In this document: positions 53,492-58,897 of the stretch, in pieces
How the letters are laid out: the number at the start of each line of letters is the position of its first letter
Numbering within the stretch: position 1 is the first letter of the stretch
Assembly (NCBI GenBank): GCA_019695235.1
Contig: JAIBAI010000012.1
Span: forward strand, 1-58,897
Length of the DNA: 58,897 nucleotides
Direction: 5' to 3'
Source of the DNA: Bacteroidia bacterium
GTDB taxonomy: Bacteria > Bacteroidota > Bacteroidia > M30B66
Translations under genes and position numbers: made by a program
The notes under the pieces: generated by a model
What the model was told of the DNA's origin: nothing
The model's database searches: none
The model's input: the letters and a program-made list of their open reading frames with translations, nothing else

Positions 53492-54292
53492 ATGGCCCTT
53501 CCAACAGATTACATCACTATCAACAGACAATCATGGAATAACCGTACTGATACGCATGTGAACTCTTTGTTTTATGATTTGTCGGGGTTTATGAAAGGTA
53601 AATCTTCACTTAATGATATTGAACTCAGTCTGCTGGGCGACATAAAAGACAAAAGTATCCTTCATCTACAATGTCATTTCGGGCAAGACACGATTTCGCT
53701 TAGTCGCCTTGGTGCGGTAGCAACTGGCGTTGATTTATCGGACAAAGCCATTGAATATGCCAAAAAAATTGCAACTGACCTTAACACCAACACCCGTTTT
53801 ATTTGTTGTAATATTTACGACCTGCCTGAATATCTTAATGAGCAATTCGACATTGTATATACCAGCTATGGCACTATCGGCTGGCTACCTGACTTAGATG
53901 CCTGGGCAGCAATTATTTCAAAGTTTCTCAAACCTGGCGGAAAATTTGTTTTTGTAGAATTTCATCCGGTGGTATGGATGTTCGATGATAACTTTGAATC
54001 CATTGCTTATAATTACTTCAATTCAGGTCCCATTTTTGAAACCGAAAATGGCACCTACGCCAATCGTGACGCAGAAATAACCCAAAAATCAGTCATGTGG
54101 AATCATAGCCTTTCAGAAGTATTTAGCAGTTTAATGAATCATAAGCTGCAAATAAGCTCATTTAACGAATATGATTATTCTCCTTACAACTGTTTCTTAA
54201 AAACCATTGAACCGGAACCCGGGAAATTCAGGATTTCACACCTTGGCGAAAAAATTCCGATGCTATTTTCTATAGTAGCTGAGAAACAATGA
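53492..54292 (+). CDS. class I SAM-dependent methyltransferase
   Basis: This 266-residue methyltransferase has motif I ILHLQCHFGQDTISLSRLGA, where a typical GxGxG is replaced by QCHFGQ, as in a common Bacteroidota group. Next are VDLSDKAIEYAKKIA, FDIVYTSYGTIGWLPD and LKPGGKFVFVEFHP. The substrate is unknown. ATG at 53492 (MALPTDYITINRQSWN) is chosen because homologues start near this sequence; an upstream TTG at 53471 is in frame. It is cytoplasmic and converges with the trans-sulfuration enzyme gene. Confidence 0.88.
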   Translation: MALPTDYITINRQSWNNRTDTHVNSLFYDLSGFMKGKSSLNDIELSLLGDIKDKSILHLQCHFGQDTISLSRLGAVATGVDLSDKAIEYAKKIATDLNTNTRFICCNIYDLPEYLNEQFDIVYTSYGTIGWLPDLDAWAAIISKFLKPGGKFVFVEFHPVVWMFDDNFESIAYNYFNSGPIFETENGTYANRDAEITQKSVMWNHSLSEVFSSLMNHKLQISSFNEYDYSPYNCFLKTIEPEPGKFRISHLGEKIPMLFSIVAEKQ

Positions 54293-54327
54293 AGGCTGCG
54301 CAATGCCTTCAAACGCTTTGCTTTAGC

Positions 54328-55584
54328 TCACACTGAGGCCGCCATCAATGCTGAATTGATATCGTCAATAATATCTTCATAGTGTTCAACCCCAATTGAC
54401 AATCGAATCATTTTTTCGGTGATGGATAACTGATTCCTCAAGGTTTTATCCACATCAACATGGGTCATTGTGGCAGGGTGCTCGGCTAAGCTTTCAGTAC
54501 TACCCAGACTTACAGCCAACTTTATTAATTGTAAAGCATTAAGAAACTTAAACGCCTCCTTTTCACTTCCTTTGATGTCAAATGAAATCATGCCTCCATT
54601 GGTTAAGCACTGCTTCTGTCTGATGGTGTATTGCTCCTTGTCTGCTTCGGTGATATTACCAATAAAATAAACCTTTTCAACGCTTGGGTGGGTATTGAGA
54701 AATGCGGCAACCTTGTTGGCATTATTTGCCTGTATATCCATGCGTGCTTTTAAGGTCTCAAGGCTTCTTAACAATAACCAACCCGTATTTGGACTTGCCA
54801 TATTGCCTAAAAAAGTTCTGAGGCCTTTCACCCTGTTCAATAGCCTTTTCGACCCCAGGCAAGCCCCCGCAATAACGTCACTATGCCCACCAATGTATTT
54901 TGTTGCAGAATAAAGTACCAGGTCGGCACCATGCTTTAATGGATGCTGCCATATTGGGCCCAGATAGGTATTGTCAACTGCTACAAACACCTCCTTGTCG
55001 CCAGTTGAGAAATGTGCCGCAATTTCCTTACTACTACGAATGTCAATCAGGTCGTTTGTCGGATTTGCCGGAGTTTCAATATAAACCAAGGCAAGCTTGT
55101 CGGCCTTTCCGGTCTTCTCTACTATTTCGATAATTTCTTCTTTTGATTGCCCAACCCTAAACTCAGCATAATGAATGCCGAATTTTGGAAGAATTTTTTT
55201 AATAAAATGATCGCTGCCTCCATACAAAGGACTGCTAATGAGCAGCAAATCACCCGGTTTTAAGAATTCTAATAATACCGTTGAGATTGCCGCCATTCCA
55301 CTTTCAAAAACAGCACATTCTTCTGCTTCATCCCATAGTGTGAGTCTGTTCTCTAATATCTCTAAATCAGGATTATTGATTCTACTATAAATAAGTCCAA
55401 GTTCTTCACCTACCTGTTGCTGACGGTGTCCGTACGCTATTTCAAAAAATGCTTTTCCCTCCTCAGCATTTTTAAAAACAAAGGTTGATGTCTGGAATAT
55501 CGGGCATTTAACAGCACCTTCTGAAAGTTCCGGCTTATAACCATAAGACATCATCAGGCTTTCGGGTCTCAATTTTTTTGTCAT
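54328..55584 (-). CDS. trans-sulfuration family PLP enzyme (cystathionine gamma-synthase/lyase or methionine gamma-lyase type)
   Basis: This 418-residue Cys/Met-metabolism enzyme shows the N-terminal GAVKCPIFQTSTFVF, YSRINNPD, ESGMAAIST for PLP phosphate binding, VDNTYLGPIWQ, and the PLP lysine in YSATKYIGGHSD. The C-terminal VSLGSTESLAEHPATMTH and RLSIGVEHYEDIIDDI are conserved. Distinguishing synthase from lyase activity is not possible from these motifs alone. It is transcribed leftward and lies 27 bp downstream of the SCO gene, so it may be read with the nirK cluster. Confidence 0.93.
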   Translation of the reverse strand: MTKKLRPESLMMSYGYKPELSEGAVKCPIFQTSTFVFKNAEEGKAFFEIAYGHRQQQVGEELGLIYSRINNPDLEILENRLTLWDEAEECAVFESGMAAISTVLLEFLKPGDLLLISSPLYGGSDHFIKKILPKFGIHYAEFRVGQSKEEIIEIVEKTGKADKLALVYIETPANPTNDLIDIRSSKEIAAHFSTGDKEVFVAVDNTYLGPIWQHPLKHGADLVLYSATKYIGGHSDVIAGACLGSKRLLNRVKGLRTFLGNMASPNTGWLLLRSLETLKARMDIQANNANKVAAFLNTHPSVEKVYFIGNITEADKEQYTIRQKQCLTNGGMISFDIKGSEKEAFKFLNALQLIKLAVSLGSTESLAEHPATMTHVDVDKTLRNQLSITEKMIRLSIGVEHYEDIIDDINSALMAASV

Positions 55585-55611
55585 CCTTAAAGGTATATTT
55601 ATGATTAGCTT

Positions 55612-56193
55612 TTAATTATTCTCTTTGGCTATTTTTACAGCTGTTGAAGCTACTTTCTCCACATTGATTTCAAGCCCTTCCTCTTGAATTACAAGCTCTC
55701 CATAGGGATTGAAAACAGTGATAATGTTTGAATGTGAAAAATCTATCGGATCAATCTTTTTGTATTTCATTGCAAGTACATTGGCGAACTCTTGAGTTTC
55801 TTCTTCAGTAGAGGTTAGAAATGTCCAATGTGGCTCATCCATTTTATTGGTTTGAGCAAATGTCTTTAGTTTTTCCGGGGTGTCATTCTCCGGATCAATG
55901 GTTACCAATACAAGGTTGATAGCGGGTAAATACGCCTTGTCAATCGCTTTTTCTATTTGCTTCATCTTTGAAACCAATACCGGGCAAGCACTTTTACAGG
56001 AGGTATAAATCATCACAACAACGAGTGTCTTACCTTTTAAATCGTTTAATTTCATTGATTTCCCATCCTGGTTTTTCCAATTAGAAGTAAGATGGAAGAT
56101 AGAATTATCCGGTAATTTTCTTTCTTTGGCTTCATTGAATGAGCAGGAAGAAAGAAGAAAAGTTAATACTGCTAAAAAACCAATTGCTTTCAT
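55612..56193 (-). CDS. SCO1/SenC family copper-binding lipoprotein
   Basis: The 193-residue protein has a lipoprotein signal (FLAVLTFLLSSC, lipidated Cys about residue 17). The thioredoxin-like SCO domain has the copper ligands C66 and C70 in YTSCKSACPVL and H154 in DFSHSNI. SCO proteins deliver Cu to cuproenzymes, mostly the CuA site of oxidases. Here no CuA oxidase is adjacent and the neighbour is NirK, so nitrite reductase may be the client. ATG at 56193 is chosen to keep the lipoprotein signal; an upstream start at 56250 would overlap the next gene. It is separated by 1 bp from the FGE-like gene. Confidence 0.93.
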   Translation of the reverse strand: MKAIGFLAVLTFLLSSCSFNEAKERKLPDNSIFHLTSNWKNQDGKSMKLNDLKGKTLVVVMIYTSCKSACPVLVSKMKQIEKAIDKAYLPAINLVLVTIDPENDTPEKLKTFAQTNKMDEPHWTFLTSTEEETQEFANVLAMKYKKIDPIDFSHSNIITVFNPYGELVIQEEGLEINVEKVASTAVKIAKENN

Positions 56194-56194
56194 T

Positions 56195-57046
56195 CTATTG
56201 AGTTGTTTGATTACTGGTATCTTTTGCACAACGAAAACCCATATTGGCAATGGTATAGTGTGCTTTCACAGCAGTGCGCATTCCAAAACGCATAAATGCA
56301 GCATAGTTATTTACCTCAGAAGCACTCGTTGCTCCGGCTGCACAAAAAAGGTCCTTGTTGTTGTTCTCACCCCCGGTACGCGAGTCTCCAATGCTCATGA
56401 TTGAGTTAAAATCATCTGTCCATTCCCAAATCAAATCAAAAACATTATACACACCCCAATAATTGGGTGCTGATTGTTTTACCGGTTTAAATTGTCTGCC
56501 CTTCTCCATATACAGTTGTATAATGGCATCAGAATATTGCTTTTTCGACCTTGCATTGAAAGTATCGGCATCTGCCATAGCAATAAATTCCCATTCGTCT
56601 AAGGTCGGCAAACGCTTACCTGCACTTTTTGCAAAAGCCTTGGCAGCAAACCAGGAAACAAAACAAACAGGGGCATCCGGGCGCGCATCTTTCGGTAATT
56701 CTAAATCAGAAGGCCAGTCTCTTAAATAATTGGTATCGGCATGTATCCTTAAAATACTTGATTTCCTCCATTGAGGATTAGCTGTAACAAATGACAAAAA
56801 CTCCTCATTTGTAACAGCACGCTCATCAATTAAAAAGGCAGGTACCTTAACTGCATTGCTATCAATAGCACCATAAAATGGCATATACTCCCCTCCGGGA
56901 ATATATACCATTTTTACTGTAGTTTTTATTGGCCCGATTGAAGCCCTTACAACTTCACCTTGCTTCTCATCGTGCGGCTTTTCTTTGGTACATGCACTTT
57001 GTGCAAGCAACGACAGCAATAACAATATATAAGTAGCAGGCTTCAA
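56195..57046 (-). CDS. formylglycine-generating-enzyme-like (SUMF1) lipoprotein
   Basis: The 283-residue protein has a lipoprotein signal (LLLLSLLAQSAC, lipid Cys about 19). The FGE-sulfatase fold follows: MVYIPGGEYMPF, DERAVTNEEFLSFV, PVCFVSWFAAKAFAKSAGKRLPT, DEWEFIA, WEWTDDFNS and MGFRCAKD. True FGEs use two cysteines in their copper site. Here the region reads LFCAAGATSASEVNNYAAF, with one Cys only, so formylglycine formation is unlikely. From what I recall, similar proteins occur beside copper nitrite or N2O reductases in Bacteroidota; a maturation role is plausible. It lies between nirK and the SCO gene, 9 bp from nirK. Confidence 0.88.
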   Translation of the reverse strand: MKPATYILLLLSLLAQSACTKEKPHDEKQGEVVRASIGPIKTTVKMVYIPGGEYMPFYGAIDSNAVKVPAFLIDERAVTNEEFLSFVTANPQWRKSSILRIHADTNYLRDWPSDLELPKDARPDAPVCFVSWFAAKAFAKSAGKRLPTLDEWEFIAMADADTFNARSKKQYSDAIIQLYMEKGRQFKPVKQSAPNYWGVYNVFDLIWEWTDDFNSIMSIGDSRTGGENNNKDLFCAAGATSASEVNNYAAFMRFGMRTAVKAHYTIANMGFRCAKDTSNQTTQ

Positions 57047-57055
57047 GCAGATTTG

Positions 57056-58105
57056 TTACTTTTTCCCCTTATTAAAAATAAGTGGGTTTGCCTCTCCTGT
57101 AACTTTAAGCTTTCCAATAGCACCTTTGTTAAATGCTCTTGAAAGAGAATGGTCAACCAGCACGTACTGCCCCGGATAGTCAACTTTAAACTCCACGATA
57201 GCTGAACCGCCCGCAGGAATCATGGTTGTTTGAACGTTATGTGAAACCGTTGAACCACCTTCCAAATATACATTATCAAATATTTCACCTATCACGTGAA
57301 ACGATGAAGTTAAGTTAGGTCCACCATTGCCTACAAACAAACGTACAGTTTCTCCTACTTTGGCTTCAATCATATTTTTTCCTAACAATGAACCTTTCTT
57401 GCCATTAAACAAAACATAATCAGGCTCTTCTGCTACCGCTTTGTCGTTGTTAAACTCTGTTAAACCTGCTTTAGCAGCAGCTTTGGTATAAAAATCACCC
57501 TGCATGATATAATATTCACGGTCAACCTTTGGCAATCCTCCCGCCGGTTCCACTAAAATTAAACCGTACATACCATTGCCGATATGCATTGGTACCGGAG
57601 GAGCAGCACAATGGTAAACATATAAACCAGGATTTAATGCCTTGAAATGAAGTACAGCCTCCTGCCCGGGTGCGGCAGATGTAGCCTCTGCACCACCTCC
57701 CGGCCCTGTTACAGCATGCAGGTCAATGTTATGAGGGAGTACGCTGTTCGCAGCATTTTTAAGACGCAATTCAACTTCATCACCTTCACGTACCCGAATA
57801 AAACTACCCGGAACGGTGTTGTTGAATGTCCAGAAGGTATAGTTAATGCCGTCTGCAATTTCTGCCTCAATTTCAGTGGTTTCAAGGTTTACAATCCATT
57901 TTTGCGGACCTCTGTCGCCTACCGGTGCGGGTACATTAGGGGCACTTGTAACTTCGGCTACTTTCGCTTCACCTGTTACTTTCATGTCAATTGCAGCGGT
58001 TTTGTTTTCCGCTGTGGGTTTATCCCCAGCAACTCCACCACAACTGGTAAGAATTGTAATCATTCCGATGGATGTAACACTTAGAATTAAACGTTTCATT
58101 TTCAT
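57056..58105 (-). CDS. nirK: copper-containing nitrite reductase (NO-forming), lipoprotein
   Basis: The 349-residue lipoprotein (ILTSC, lipid Cys 22) has two cupredoxin domains and reduces nitrite to nitric oxide. Type 1 Cu ligands are H125, C166, H174 and M179 ([26 protein letters not shown]). Type 2 Cu ligands are H130, H165 and H319 ([10 protein letters not shown]). The catalytic pair is D128 and H270 ([10 protein letters not shown]). All are intact. The type resembles the AniA-like lipoprotein class anchored in the outer membrane. ATG at 58105 (MKMKRL) is preferred; 58132 and 58099 are alternatives. It leads nirK - FGE-like - SCO. An FNR-like dyad lies upstream, though 250 bp away. Confidence 0.94.
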   Translation of the reverse strand: MKMKRLILSVTSIGMITILTSCGGVAGDKPTAENKTAAIDMKVTGEAKVAEVTSAPNVPAPVGDRGPQKWIVNLETTEIEAEIADGINYTFWTFNNTVPGSFIRVREGDEVELRLKNAANSVLPHNIDLHAVTGPGGGAEATSAAPGQEAVLHFKALNPGLYVYHCAAPPVPMHIGNGMYGLILVEPAGGLPKVDREYYIMQGDFYTKAAAKAGLTEFNNDKAVAEEPDYVLFNGKKGSLLGKNMIEAKVGETVRLFVGNGGPNLTSSFHVIGEIFDNVYLEGGSTVSHNVQTTMIPAGGSAIVEFKVDYPGQYVLVDHSLSRAFNKGAIGKLKVTGEANPLIFNKGKK

Positions 58106-58415
58106 TTGCTTGATATTTAGTTTGTTACGCATTTTTACACTTGAAAATTGACACTATTTTTTCACCCTTCCGGCCATCATATTGAAACCAATTACAATTG
58201 CCCCGCTTTGTTAACTTTGTTCTGGAAGAAAATTTTGTCGCCATCTATAACTTAATGAACAAACAGGGAAAATGTTTGAGGTTTGGTGATTTTATAGTCA
58301 ATAACCACAACTGTTATATTTAATGCAAACAAACATCCTAATCATTGAACGAAACATGACTTACATCAGGAACAAAAGTGACTTTAACCCAATCAAACAC
58401 TAATCATCTGCCGCC
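58106..58415. other. nirK-SRAP divergent gap
   Basis: No gene is seen in this 310-bp stretch. It holds A/T-rich DNA and the FNR-like dyad at 58355-58370. I found no exact TAnnTTTG element for either direction. Confidence 0.6.
58355..58370. promoter_or_regulatory. third FNR-type dyad, upstream of nirK and SRAP
   Basis: CATGACTTACATCAGG has the same TGA-N6-TCA core and flanking AAACATGA...TCAGGAAC context as the sites at 42996 and 37787. It lies 46 bp before the SRAP ATG and about 250 bp before nirK. Promoter elements at the 58.5-bp spacing are not evident in either direction. Confidence 0.55.
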
Positions 58416-58897
58416 ATGTGTTACAACATAGCTTTTATGGAGAAAAGGGCGCAGAAGTATGCCGAAAGGTACAAGGACGTAATTCCCACAGGCTGGAACC
58501 CGGACGTGCTCCCTGATGAATTGCCCCAATATTTCTTTGTCAGTGGCTTTACCCATCCACTATTACCTATTGTAAGACATGATGGCATTTGCATGGCGCA
58601 ATGGGGCTTGATACCCTATTGGGTTAAAAATGCTGAAAACGCCAGGGAAATCCAGTCAAAAACCCTGAACGCAATGGGTGAAACTGTTTTTGAAAAACCT
58701 TCATTTCGCAAAAGTATTGCCAGCCAACGCTGCATACTTGGTGTGAGCGGATTTTATGAATGGAGAACCTTTCAGAACAAAAAATATCCTTACCTGATCC
58801 GGGCTAGCGAGCAGGCGCTTTTTTCTTTGGCTTGTATCTTTGATACCTGGTGCGACCAAAGTACCGGCGAAATCAGCACCACCTTCAGTATTCTTAC
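58416..58897 (+). CDS. SRAP domain protein (HMCES/YedK family), 3' end outside the window
   Basis: The first 160 residues are present. It begins MCYNIAF, so after methionine removal Cys2 becomes the N-terminal catalytic residue that forms a thiazolidine crosslink with abasic sites in single-stranded DNA. Other conserved parts are AQWGLIPYWV, SKTLNAMGETVFEKPSFR, RCILGVSGFYEW with the catalytic Glu, and PYLIRA. The family shields abasic sites at replication forks and during SOS-type damage. It is divergent from nirK. The gene is cut by the window end, not by mutation. Confidence 0.93.
   Translation, partial: MCYNIAFMEKRAQKYAERYKDVIPTGWNPDVLPDELPQYFFVSGFTHPLLPIVRHDGICMAQWGLIPYWVKNAENAREIQSKTLNAMGETVFEKPSFRKSIASQRCILGVSGFYEWRTFQNKKYPYLIRASEQALFSLACIFDTWCDQSTGEISTTFSIL

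Overview
This window looks like a chromosomal segment from a Bacteroidota bacterium (Chitinophagales/Sphingobacteriales-like). Supporting signs are type IX secretion C-terminal domains, a CHU_C/gliding-type C-terminal domain, the TAnnTTTG promoter element at several starts, a DUF5683 protein beside ParAB and DapB, a Bacteroidota-type fused CcoNO oxidase subunit, and a 1471-residue Cas9 of the II-C size class. The replicon is mostly ordinary housekeeping DNA with an A/T-rich Cas9 locus at its left edge.

Layout. 1-5640: a 146-bp tandem repeat, a small membrane protein gene, an intact cas9 (minus strand) and a tracrRNA transcribed away from it (plus strand). No cas1, cas2 or canonical CRISPR array lies in the window. 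Copies of the tracrRNA anti-repeat core occur inside the tandem repeat. 5758-18700: dienelactone hydrolase, a PLC-like protein, PreA, DUF1573, an aminotransferase, a PfkB kinase, Tpx, two M1 peptidases, L28, a CHU_C protein and a helical protein of unknown function. 18923-31320: a T9SS cargo protein, ecotin, a PD40-amidohydrolase, an S41 protease, an O-methyltransferase, then parA-parB-DUF5683-dapB-lepB.

31304-43735: a microaerobic respiration block. ccoS-ccoNO-ccoQ-ccoP-ccoG-ccoH-safE runs leftward. A His/Gly-rich T9SS protein sits between this operon and a second leftward unit (hemerythrin-like protein plus CcoI-type copper ATPase), followed by an FNR-like regulator gene. Both leftward units have an FNR-type palindrome at exactly the same distance (58.5 bp) from their -7 element, so the neighbouring regulator probably controls both.

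43900-54292: a T9SS-exported M1 peptidase, a nucleoside transporter, a glycosyltransferase fused to a degenerate phosphoglycosyltransferase, queE, folD, ffh, a LuxR-type response regulator with a 9-1-9 palindrome at its predicted start site, and a methyltransferase. 54328-58897: a trans-sulfuration enzyme, then a nitrite-reduction cluster nirK / FGE-like lipoprotein / SCO. A third FNR-like palindrome lies in the nirK-SRAP divergent gap, and the SRAP gene runs off the window. Together the cbb3 oxidase, its copper assembly factors, FNR and NirK-SCO suggest life at low oxygen with nitrite respiration.
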